The translations under genes and the position numbers were made by a program. This document shows positions 1 through 9,090 of a DNA stretch of 64,000 nt, piece by piece (position 1 is the first letter of the stretch; the number at the start of each line of letters is the position of its first letter). The stretch spans positions 6,820,001-6,884,000 of the forward strand of contig JAPYXD010000714.1 of NCBI GenBank assembly GCA_030998225.1, written 5' to 3'. Origin of the DNA: Diplolepis rosae (taxonomy: Eukaryota > Arthropoda > Insecta > Hymenoptera > Diplolepididae). Below the pieces are notes generated by a model that was given only the letters and a program-made list of their open reading frames with translations, had not been told where the DNA came from and did not search any database.

Positions 1-75
1 GAAAATTTTTGAAAAATTTTATTCTTCGGGTTTTTGCGTTTTCAGGATCAGCAATTGCATTATTGAAAGATGTTT
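1..75 (+). repeat. Partial C monomer cut by the window start
   Basis: The first 75 bp match the right two thirds of a C monomer, from GAAAATTTTTGAAAAATTTT through GGATCAGCAATTGCATTATT and GAAAGATGTTT. About 35 bp of its left end lie outside the window. The next monomer (A) starts at 76. The array therefore continues upstream. Confidence 0.93.
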
Positions 76-333
76 ACGCATATATCTTACAGGTCAATTT
101 AAAATATTCAGAGAATCTTATTCTTCGCGTCGTCGCGTAATTATGATTGTTAATTACATTACGGGAGTGATGTTTACTATAAATACAATACTTTTGAAAA
201 AGTATTTCTAACAAAGATTTTTACGAATATATCTTACAGGTCAATGTAAAATATCCAGAGAATCTTATTCTTCGCGTAGTCGCGTAATTCTGATTGTTAA
301 TTACATTACGGGAGTGATGTTTACTATAAATAC

Positions 334-353
334 AATACTTTTGAAAAAGTATT
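334..353. other. 20-bp dyad, perfect 9-bp inverted repeat (exemplar)
   Basis: AATACTTTTGAAAAAGTATT has two 9-bp arms (AATACTTTT and AAAAGTATT) around a 2-bp GA centre. It recurs in nearly the same place in many A monomers and in most B, F and E monomers. B and F often have a GG centre and E2 an AA centre, so the arms are kept while the loop varies. A copies with the GTGTGGTCAA tail have one arm broken, D and D2 have lost it by substitution, and C by deletion. It could be a protein-binding dyad or a cruciform-prone site. No function is shown by sequence alone. Confidence 0.85.
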
Positions 354-772
354 GTCAACTATGTTTTTTACGCATATATCTTACAGGTCAATGTAAAATA
401 TCCAGAGAATCTTATTCTTCGCGTCGTCGCGTAATTATGATAGTTAATTACATTACGGGTGTGATGTTCACTATAAATACAATACTTTTGAAAAAGTGTG
501 GTCAACTATGTTTTTTACGCATGTATCTAATAGGTCAAATTAAAATATCCAGAGAATCTTATTCTTCGCGTTATCGAGTAATTGTGATTGGTAATTACAT
601 TACGGGAGTGATATTTACTATAAATACAATACTTTTGAAAAAGTATTGTCAACTAAGTTTTTTACGCATATATCTCACATGTCAATTCAAAATATCTTAA
701 AAATTGTTGAAAAATGTTATTCTTCGGGTTTTCGCGTTTCAGGATCAGCAATTGCATTATTGAAAGATGTTT

Positions 773-1630
773 ACGCATATAACTTACAGGTCAATTTAAA
801 ATATTCAGAGAATCTTATTCTTCGCGTTATCGCGTATCTATGATTGGTAATTACACTACGGGAGTGATGTTCACTATAAATATAATGCTTTTGAAAAAGT
901 ATTGTCAACTAAGTTTTTCACGCATATATCTTACAGGTCAATTTAAAATATCCAGAGAATCTTATTCTTCGCGTTATAGCGTAATTATGATTGGTAATTA
1001 CATTACGGGTGTGATGTTCACTATAAATACAATACTTTTGAAAAATTGTGGTCAACTAAGTTTTTTACGCACATATCTTACATTACATGTCAATTTAAAA
1101 TATCTTAAAAATTCTTAAAAATTTGTATTCTTCGGGTTTCCTCGTTTTCAGGATCAGTAATTGCATTATGGAATTGCTCTACTATAAATAAAATACTTTA
1201 GAAAAAGTATTTCTAACAAAGATTTTTACGAATATATCTTACAGGTCAATGTAAAATATCCAGAGAATCTTATTCTTCGCGTCGTCGCGTAATTATGATT
1301 GTTAATTACATTACGGGTGTGATGTTCACTATAAATACAATACTTTTGAAAAAGTGTGGTCAACTATGTTTTTTACGCATATATCTTACAGGTCAATTTA
1401 AAATATCCAGAGAGTCTTATTCTTCGCGTTATCGCGTAATTATGATTGGTAATTACATTACGGCAGTGATGTTTACTATAAATACAATACTTTTGAAAAA
1501 GTATTGTCAACTAAGTTTTTACGCATATATCTCACATGTCAATTTAAAATATCTTGAAAATTTTTGAAAAATGTTATTCTTCGGGTTTTCGCGTTTTCAG
1601 GATCAGCAATTGCATTATTGAAAGATGTTT
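773..1630 (+). repeat. 858-bp hexamer unit A-A-F-A-A-C
   Basis: Monomers start at 773 (A), 920 (A), 1067 (F), 1228 (A), 1375 (A) and 1521 (C), totalling 858 bp. The following copy starts at 1631 with the same A-A order and near-identical sequence, including the CATATAACTTACAGG head, TATAATGCTTTTG and TTATAGCG. After 1925 it switches from F to an F-left/D2-right hybrid. A third relative begins at 7166. Confidence 0.85.
1067..1227 (+). repeat. Monomer class F, 161 bp: B with a TACAT duplication
   Basis: F is a B monomer whose head reads CTTACATTACATGTC instead of CTTACATGTC. This is a tandem duplication of TACAT that adds exactly 5 bp (156 to 161). It usually follows an A monomer with the AAGTGTGGTCAACTAAG tail and usually carries TTTGTATTCTTCGGGTTTTC. 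Other copies start at 1925, 3403, 5283, 6151, 7460, 9935, 13831, 16482, 17084, 26570, 27779, 28391, 36454, 37763 and 38070. The shared 5-bp duplication marks F as one lineage. Confidence 0.92.
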
Positions 1631-2112
1631 ACGCATATAACTTACAGGTCAATTTAAAATATTCAGAGAATCTTATTCTTCGCGTTATCGCGTATCTATG
1701 ATTGGTAATTACACTACGGGAGTGATGTTCACTATAAATATAATGCTTTTGAAAAAGTATTGTCAACTAAGTTTTTCACGCATATATCTTACAGGTCAAT
1801 TTAAAATATCCAGAAAATCTTATTCTTCGCGTTATAGCGTAATTATGATTGGTAATTACATTACGGGTGTGATGTTCACTATAAATACAATACTTTTGAA
1901 AAAGTGTGGTCAACTAAGTTTTTTACGCACATATCTTACATTACATGTCAATTTAAAATATCTTAAAAATTTTTAAAAGTTTTTATTCTTTGGGTTTTCG
2001 CGTTTTCAGGATCAGTAATTGCATTATGTGATCGCTTTACTATAGATGCAATAGTGCCGAAAAATCATTGTCAACCAAGTTTTTTTTACGCATATATCTT
2101 ACATGTCAAATT

Positions 2113-2146
2113 AAAATATCTTAAAAATTCTTAAAAATTTTTATTT
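2113..2146. other. 10-bp-phased A-tracts (predicted curved DNA, exemplar)
   Basis: A-tracts begin at 2113, 2123 and 2133, exactly 10 bp apart, followed by T-rich TTTTTATTTTTCG. The same TTAAAAxxTC step pattern is present near the start of most B, F and D2 monomers and in altered form in C and D. A monomers lack it. A-tracts spaced by one helical turn are a known cause of intrinsic DNA curvature, which is common in satellites. Bending here is predicted, not measured. Confidence 0.75.
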
Positions 2147-2390
2147 TTCGGGTTTTCGCGATTTCAGGTTAAGTAATTGCATTATAGAATTGCTCTACTA
2201 TAAAAAAAATACTTTTGAAAAAGTATTTCTTACAAAAATTTTTACGCATATATCTTATGGGTCAATTTAAAATATCCAGAGAATCTTATTCTTCCCGTTA
2301 TCGCGTAATTATGATTGCTAATTACATCACGGGAGTGATGTTCACTATAAATATAATACTTTTGAAAAAGTATTGTCAACTAAGTGTTTG

Positions 2391-2547
2391 ACGCATATAT
2401 CTCACATGCCAATTTAAAATATATTAAAAATTCTTAAAATTTTTATTTGTCGGGTTATCGCGTTTTCAGGATCAGTAATTGCATTATGTGATCGCTTTAC
2501 TATAGATGCAATAGTTCCGAAAAATCATTGTCAACCAAGTTTTTTTT
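2391..2547 (+). repeat. Monomer class D2, 157 bp
   Basis: D2 is a D-related monomer with head CTCACATGCCAATTT, ATATATTAAAAATTCTTAAA, TTTGTCGGG, then TTATGTGATCGCTTTACTAT, GATGCAATAGTTCCGAAAAA and TCATTGTCAACCAAG. It is normally preceded by an A whose end reads AAGTGTTTGACGC. It is normally followed by a B with TTTCAGGTTTAGTAATTGC and TTATAGAATTGC, so D2-B behaves as a fixed pair. Other copies start at 8025, 8485, 12525 and 40104, with one near the end of each later higher-order unit. Confidence 0.88.
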
Positions 2548-2851
2548 ACGCATATATCTTACATGTCAAATTAAAATATCTTAAAAATTCTTAAAAATTT
2601 TTATTTTTCGGAGTTTTCGCGTTTTCAGGTTTAGTAATTGCATTATAGAATTGCTCTACTATAAATAAAATACTTTTGAAAAAGTATTTCTAACAAAGAT
2701 TTTTACGCATATATCTTACAGGTCAATTTAGAATATCCAGAGAATCTTATTCTTCGCGTTATCGCGTATATATGATTGGTAATTACACCACGGGAGTGAT
2801 TTTTACTATAAATACAATACTTTTGAAAAAGTATTGTCAACTAAGTTTTTT

Positions 2852-2961
2852 ACGCATATATCTCACATGTCAATTTAAAATATCTTGAAAATTTTAAAAA
2901 AATTTTATTCTTCGGGTTTTTGCGTTTTCAGGATCAGCAATTGCATTATTGAAAGATGTTT
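2852..2961 (+). repeat. Monomer class C, 110 bp: internally deleted B
   Basis: C matches B from its head through TTTTCAGGATCAGCAATTGCATTAT. It then jumps to TGAAAGATGTTT, where the next monomer starts. Compared with B it lacks 46 bp, including TATAAATA and the whole 20-bp dyad. The left part is usually CTTGAAAATTTTTGAAAAATTTT. It occurs dozens of times, for example at 664, 1521, 4464, 4720, 5591, 7055, 7768, 9384, 10997, 11254, 11804 and 13280. In every copy I tiled, C is followed by an A monomer. Confidence 0.92.
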
Positions 2962-3710
2962 ACGCATATATCTTACAGGTCAATTTAAAATATTCAGAGA
3001 ATCTTATTCTTCGCGTTATCGCGTATCTATGATTGGTAATTACACTACGGCAGTGATGTTCACTATAAATATAATACTTTTGAAAAAGTATTGTCAACTA
3101 AGTTTTTCATGCATATATCTCACATGTCAATTTAAAATATCCAGAGAATCTTATTCTTCGCGTCGTCGCGTAATTATGATTGTTAATTACATTACGGGTG
3201 TGATGTTCACTATAAATACAATACTTTTGAAAAAGTGTGGTCAACTAAGTTTTTTATGCATATATCTCACATGTCAATTTAAAATATCCAGAGAATCTTA
3301 TTCTTCGCGTCGTCGCGTAATTATGATTGTTAATTACATTACGGGTGTGATGTTCACTATAAATACAATACTTTTGAAAAAGTGTGGTCAACTAAGTTTT
3401 TTACGCATATATCTTACATTACATGTCAATTTAAAATATCTTAAAAATTCTTAAAAATTTGTATTCTTCTGGTTTTCACGTTTTCAGGATCAGTAATTGC
3501 ATTATGGAATTGCTCTACTATAAATAAAATACTTTTGGAAAAGTATTTCTAACAAAGATTTTTACGTATATATCTTACAGGTCAATGTAAAATATCCAGA
3601 GAATCTTATTCTTCGCGTCGTCGCGTAATTATGATTGTTAATTACATTACGGGAGTGATGTTTACTATAAATACAATACTTTTGAAAAAGTGTGGTCAAC
3701 TAAGTTTTTT

Positions 3711-3857
3711 ACGCATATATCTTACAGGTCAATTTAAAATATCCAGAGAATCTTATTCTTCGCGTTATCGCGTATCTATGATTGGTAATTACACTACGGG
3801 AGTGATGTTCACTATAAATATAATACTTTTGAAAAAGTATTGTCTATTATGTTTTTC
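3711..3857 (+). repeat. Monomer class A, 147 bp (exemplar)
   Basis: This is the most common monomer. In order it has a head (ACGCATATATCTTACAGGTC), the link ATCCAGAGAATCTTATTC, a CpG-rich core (CGCGTTATCGCG), ATTGGTAATTAC, ACGGGAGTGATG, TATAAATA, the dyad region, and TCAACTAAG with a T run. Nearly every A copy is exactly 147 bp, and a few are 146 or 148 through a change in the final T run. Sub-variants differ at the core (TTATCGCG, CGTCGCG, CGACGCG, TATAGCG, TTGTCGCG), after GATTG (GTAATTAC or TTAATTAC), and in the tail (AAGTATTGTCAA or AAGTGTGGTCAA). A copies occur singly or in runs of up to four. Confidence 0.95.
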
Positions 3858-4159
3858 ACGCATATATCTCACATGTCCATTTAAAATATGTTCAAAATTC
3901 TTAAAATTATTATTCTTCGGATTTTCGCGTTTTCAGGATCACTAATTGCATTATGGAATTGCTCTACTATAAATAAAATACTTTTGAAAAAGTATTTCTA
4001 ACAAGGATTTTTACGCATATATCTTACAGGTCAATGTAAAATATCCAGAGAATCTTATTCTTTGCGTTGTCGCGTAATTATGATTGTTAATGACATTATG
4101 GGTGTGATGTTCACTATAAATACAATACTTTTGAAAAAGTATCGCCAACTAAGTTTTTT

Positions 4160-4316
4160 ACGCATATATCTCACATGTCAATTTAAAATATCTCGAAAAT
4201 TTTTAAAAAATTTTATTTTTCGGGTTTTCGCGTTTTCAGGATTAGTAATCGCATTGTGGGATCGCTTTACTATAAATGCAATACTTCCTAAAAATTATTG
4301 TCTATTAAGTTTTTTT
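4160..4316 (+). repeat. Monomer class D, 157 bp
   Basis: The left half is B-like with ATCTCGAAAATTTTTAAAAA. The right half is distinct: AGTAATCGCATTGTGGGATC, GCTTTACTATAAATGCAATA, then CTTCCTAAAAATTATTGTCT and ATTAAGTTTTTTT. The tail aligns with the A tail position by position, but the dyad is lost because AATACTTCCTAAAAATTATT no longer pairs. Further copies are at 27475, 28087, 29456, 31247, 33398, 38525 and 58784. One variant has GGATCGCGTTAC and TCCATTAAG (10693, 14589), and another has GGATCACTTTAC (29456 and the matching copy near 63540). Confidence 0.9.
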
Positions 4317-6605
4317 ATGCATATATCTCACATGTCAATTTAAAATATCCAGAGAATCTTATTCTTCGCGTTGTCGCGTAATTATGATTGGTACTTACAT
4401 TACGGGAGTGATGTTCACTATAAAAACAATACTTTTGAAAAAGTGTGGTCAACTAAGTTCTTTACGCATATATCTCACATGTCAATTTAAAATATCTTGA
4501 AAATTTTTAAAAAATTTTATTCTTTGGGTTTTCGCGTTTTCAGGATCAGCAATTGCATTATTGAATGATGTTTACGCATATATCTTACAGGTCAATTTAA
4601 AATATCCAGAAAATCTTATTCTTCGCGTTATCGCGTATCTATGATTGGTAATTACATTACGGCAGTGATGTTTACTATAAATACAATACTTTTGAAAAAG
4701 TATTGTCAACTAAGTTTTTACGCATATATCTCACATGTCAATTTAAAATAGCTTGAAAATTTTTGAAAAATTTTATTCTTCGGGTTTTCGCGTTTTCAGG
4801 ATCAGCAATTGCATTATTGAAAGATGTTTACGCATATAACTTACAGGTCAATTTAAAATATTCAGAGAATCGTATTCTTCGCGGTATCGCGTATCTATGA
4901 TTGGTAATTACACTACGGGAGTGATGTTCACTATAAATATAATGCTTTTTGAAAAAGTATTGTCAACTAAGCTTTTCGCGCATATATCTCACATGTCAAT
5001 TTAAAATATCTTAAAAATTCTTAAAATTTTTATTTTTCGGAGTTTTCGCGTTTTTTAGGATTAGTAATTGCATTATGGAATTGCTCTACTATAAATAAAA
5101 TACTTTTGGAAAAGTATTTCTAACAAAGATTTTTACGCATATATCTTACAGGTCAATTTAAAATATCCAGAGAATCTTATTCTTCGCGTTATCGCGTAAT
5201 TATGATTGGTAATTACATTACGGGTGTGATGTTCACTATAAATACAATACTTTTGAAAAAGTGTGGTCAACTAAAGTTTTTTACGCACATATCTTACATT
5301 ACATGTCAATTTAAAATATCTTAAAAATTCTTAAAAATTTGTATTCTTCGGGTTTTCACGTTTTCAGGATCAGTAATTGCAGTATGGAATTGCTCTACTA
5401 TAAATAAAATACTTTTTCAAAAGTATTTCTAACAAAGATTTTTACGCATATATCTTACAGATCAATTTAAAATATCCAGAGAATCTTATTCTTCGCGTTA
5501 TCGCGTATCTATGATTGGTTATTACATTACGGCAGTGATGTTTACTATAAATACAATACTTTTGAAAAAGTATTGTCAACTAAGTTTTTTACGCATATAT
5601 CTCACATGTCAATTTAAAATATCTTGAAAATTTTAAAAAAATTTTATTCTTCGGGTTTTTGCGTTTTCAGGATCAGCAATTGCATTATTGAAAGATGTTT
5701 ACGCATATATCTTACAGGTCAATTTAAAATATTCAGAGAATCTTATTCTTCGCGGTATCGCGTATCTATGATTGGTAATTACACTACGGGAGTGATGTTC
5801 ACTATAAATATAATGCTTTTGAAAAAGTATTGTCAACTAAGTTTTTCGCGCATATATCTCACATGTCAATTTAAAATATCTTAAAAATTCTTAAAATTTT
5901 TATTTTTCGGGTTTTCGCGTTTTTAGGATTAGTAATTGCATTATGGAATTGCTCTAATATAAATAAAATACTTTTGGAAAAGTATTTCTAACAAAGATTT
6001 TTAAGCATATATCTAACATGTCAATTTAAAATATACAGAGAATCTTATTCTTCGCGTCGTCGAGTAATTATGATTGTTAATTACATTACGGGTGTGATGT
6101 TCACTATAAATACAATACTTTTGAAAAAGTGTGGTCAACTAAGTTTTTTTACGCACATATCTTACATTACATGTCAATTTAAAATATCTTTAAAATTCTT
6201 AAAAATTTGTATTCTTCGGGTTTTCTCGTTTTCAGGATCAGTAATTGCATTATGGAATTGCTCTACTATAAATAAAATACTTTAGAAAAAGTATTTCTAA
6301 CAAAGCTTTTTACGAATATATCTTACAGGTCAATGTAAAATATCCAGAGAATCTTATTCTTCGCGTCGTCGCGTAATTCTGATTGTTAATTACATTACGG
6401 GAGTGATGTTTACTATAAATACAATACTTTTGAAAAAGTGTGGTGAACTAAGTTTTTTACGCATATATCTTACAGGTCAATTTAAAATATCCAGAGAATC
6501 TTATTCTTCCCGTTATCGCGTATCTATGATTGGTAATTACACTACGGGAGTGATGTTCACTATAAATATAATACTTTTGAAAAAGTATTGTCAACTAGGT
6601 TTTTC

Positions 6606-6761
6606 ACGCATATATCTCACATGTCAATTTAAAATATCTTAAAATTTTCTTAAAATTTTTATTTTTCCGGTTTTCGCGTTTTCAGGATTAGTAATTGCAT
6701 TATGGAATTGCTCTACTATAAATAAAATACTTTTGGAAAAGTATTTCTAACAAGGATTTTT
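6606..6761 (+). repeat. Monomer class B, about 156 bp (exemplar)
   Basis: B shares its first 30 bp and last 45-50 bp with A. In place of the A link it has A-rich steps (CTTAAAATTTTCTTAAAATT), then TTTTCGCGTTTTCAGGATTA, TTGCATTATGGAATTGCTC, TATAAATAAAATAC, the dyad with a GG or GA centre, and a tail TTTCTAACAAGGATTTTT. The middle still aligns with A (TTATTCTTCG, then GCATTATGG against ACATTACGG), so A and B descend from one monomer of about 150 bp. Copies are 155-158 bp, varying in the homopolymer runs. Confidence 0.93.
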
Positions 6762-8944
6762 ACGCATATATCTTACAGGTCAATGTAAAATATCCGGAGA
6801 ATCTTATTCTTCGCGTCGTCGCGTAATTATGATTGTTAATTACATTACGGGTGTGATGTTCACTATAAATACAATACTTTTGAAAAAGTGTGGTCAACTA
6901 TGTTTTTTACGCATATATCTTACAGGTCAATTTAAAATATCCAGAGAATCTTATTCTTCGCGTTATCGCGTAATTATGATTGGTAATTACATTACGGCAG
7001 TGATGTTTACTATAAATACAATACTTTTGAAAAAGTATTGTCAACTAAGTTTTTACGCATATATCTCACATGTCAATTTAAAATATCTTGAAAATTTTTT
7101 GAAAAATGTTATTCTTCGGGTTTTCGCGTTTTCAGGATCAGCAATTGCATTATTGAAAGATGTTTACGCATATAACTTACAGGTCAATTAAAAATATTCA
7201 GAGAATCTTATTCTTCGCGTTATCGCGTATCTATGATTGGTAATTACACTACGGGAGTGATGTTCACTATAAATATAATGCTTTTGAAAAAGTATTGTCA
7301 ACTAAGTTTTTCACGCATATATCTTACAGGTCAATTTAAAATATCCAGAGAATCTTATTCTTCGCGTTATAGCGTAATTATGATTGGTAATTACATTACG
7401 GGTGTGATGTTCACTATAAATACAATACTTTTGAAAAAGTGTGGTCAACTAAGTTTTTTACGCACATATCTTACATTACATGTCAATTTAAAATATCTTA
7501 AAAATTCTTAAAAATTTGTATTCTTCGGGTTTCCTCGTTTTCAGGATCAGTAATTGCATTATGGAAATGATCTACTATAAATAAAATACATAATAAAAAG
7601 AATTTCTAACAAAGATTTTTACGAATATATCTTACAGGTCAATGTAAAATATCCAGAGAATCTTATTCTTCGCGTAGTCGCGTAATTCTGATTGTTAATT
7701 ACATTACGGGAGTGATTTTTACTATAAATACAATACTTTTGAAAAAGTATTGTCAACTAAGTTTTTTACGCATATATCTCACATGTCAATTTAAAATATC
7801 TTGAAAATTTTAAAAAAATTTTATTCTTCGGGTTTTTGCGTTTTCAGGATCAGCAATTGCATTATTGAAAGATGTTTACGCATATAACTTACAGGTCAAT
7901 TTAAAATATTCAGAGAATCTTATTCTTCGCGTTATCGCGTATCTATGATTGGTAATTACACTACGGCAGTGATGTTCACTATAAATATAATACTTTTGAA
8001 AAAGTATTGTCAACTAAGTGTTTGACGCATATATCTCACATGCCAATTTAAAATATATTAAAAATTCTTAAAATTTTTATTTGTCGGGTTATCGCGTTTT
8101 CAGGATCAGTAATTGCATTATGTGATCGCTTTACTAAAGATGCAATAGTTCCGAAAAATCATTGTCAACCAAGTTTATTTTACGCATATATCTTACATGT
8201 CAAATTAAAATATCTTAAAAATTCTTAAAAATTTTTATTTTTCGGGTTTTCGCGTTTTCAGGTTTAGTAATTGCATTATAGAATTGCTCTACTATAAATA
8301 AAATACTTTTGAAAAAGTATTTCTAACAAAGATTTTTACGCATATATCTTACAGGTCAATTTAAAATATCCAGAGAATCTTATTCTTCGCGTCATCGCGT
8401 ATCTATGATTGGTAATTACACTACGGCAGTGATGTTCACTATAAATACAATACTTTTGAAAAAGTATTGTCAACTAAGTGTTTGACGCATATATCTCACA
8501 TGCCAATTTAAAATATATTAAAAATTCTTAAAATTTTTATTTGTCGGGTTTTCGCGTTTTCAGGATCAGTAATTGCATTATGTGATCGCTTTACTATAGA
8601 TGCAATAGTTCCGAAAAATCATTGTCAACCAAGTTATTTTTACGCATATATCTTACATATCAAATTAAAATATCTTAAAAATTCTTAAAAATTTTTATTT
8701 TTCGGGTTTTCGCGTTTTCAGGTTTAGTAATTGCATTATATAATTGCTCTACTATAAATAAAATACTTTTAAAAAAATATTTCTAACAAAGATTTTTACG
8801 CATATATCTTACAGGTCAATTTAGAATATCCAGAGAATCTTATTCTTCGCGTTATCGCGTATATATGATTGGTAATTACACCACGGGAGTGATTTTTACT
8901 ATAAATACAATACTTTTGAAAAAGTATTGTCAACTAAGTTTTTT

Positions 8945-9090
8945 ACGCGCATATCATACATGTCAATTTAAAATGACTTAAAAATTCTCTTTTTTCGTGT
9001 TTTCGCGTTTTCAGGATCATTGATTGCATTATGGGATTTTTTTATAATAAATACAATACTTTTGAAAAAGTATTTCTAACAAAGATTTTT
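8945..9090 (+). repeat. Monomer class E1, 146 bp
   Basis: E1 is a rare, highly distinct monomer. It starts ACGCGCATATCATACATGTC, then AAAATGACTTAAAAATTCTC, a six-T run before CGTGTTTTCGCG, GATCATTGATTGCATTATGG, GATTTTTTTATAATAAATAC, the dyad and a B-like tail. Other E1 copies are at 11511, 12987, 35601, 40564, 45529, 50887 and 57166. E1 marks the start of each unit of the 5-kb higher-order array. It is always flanked by A monomers in the copies I tiled. Confidence 0.93.

Larger units (their letters stand above)
76..8944 (+). repeat. Array block I: A/B/C/D2/F mosaic without E
   Basis: I tiled this block completely. Monomer starts run 76, 223, 370, 517 (four A in a row), 664 C, 773 A, 920 A, 1067 F, 1228 A, 1375 A, 1521 C, 1631 A, 1778 A, 1925 F-left/D2-right hybrid, 2088 B, 2244 A, 2391 D2, 2548 B, 2705 A, 2852 C, then on to 8485 D2, 8642 B, 8798 A. 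No E monomer occurs before 8945. The segment around 1295-1976 recurs at 6829-7511 with an offset of about 5534 bp. There are no other gene-like features in this stretch. Confidence 0.9.

Noticed and set aside
314..700. Series of + strand open frames (66-189 codons) along the window as candidate protein genes
   Set aside because: They track the satellite monomers, repeat every 49 residues, start and stop wherever monomer classes change, and show no domain, start context or independent conservation. They are best explained by 147 being divisible by three.
2113..2146. Rho-independent terminators in the A/T-rich steps
   Set aside because: There is no GC-rich hairpin before the T runs. The pattern is phased A-tracts in a eukaryotic-type satellite.
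8945..9090. E monomer as a transposable element end or insertion
   Set aside because: E aligns with B over its whole length, has no terminal inverted repeats or target-site duplications, and fits the head-to-tail tiling without disrupting neighbours.
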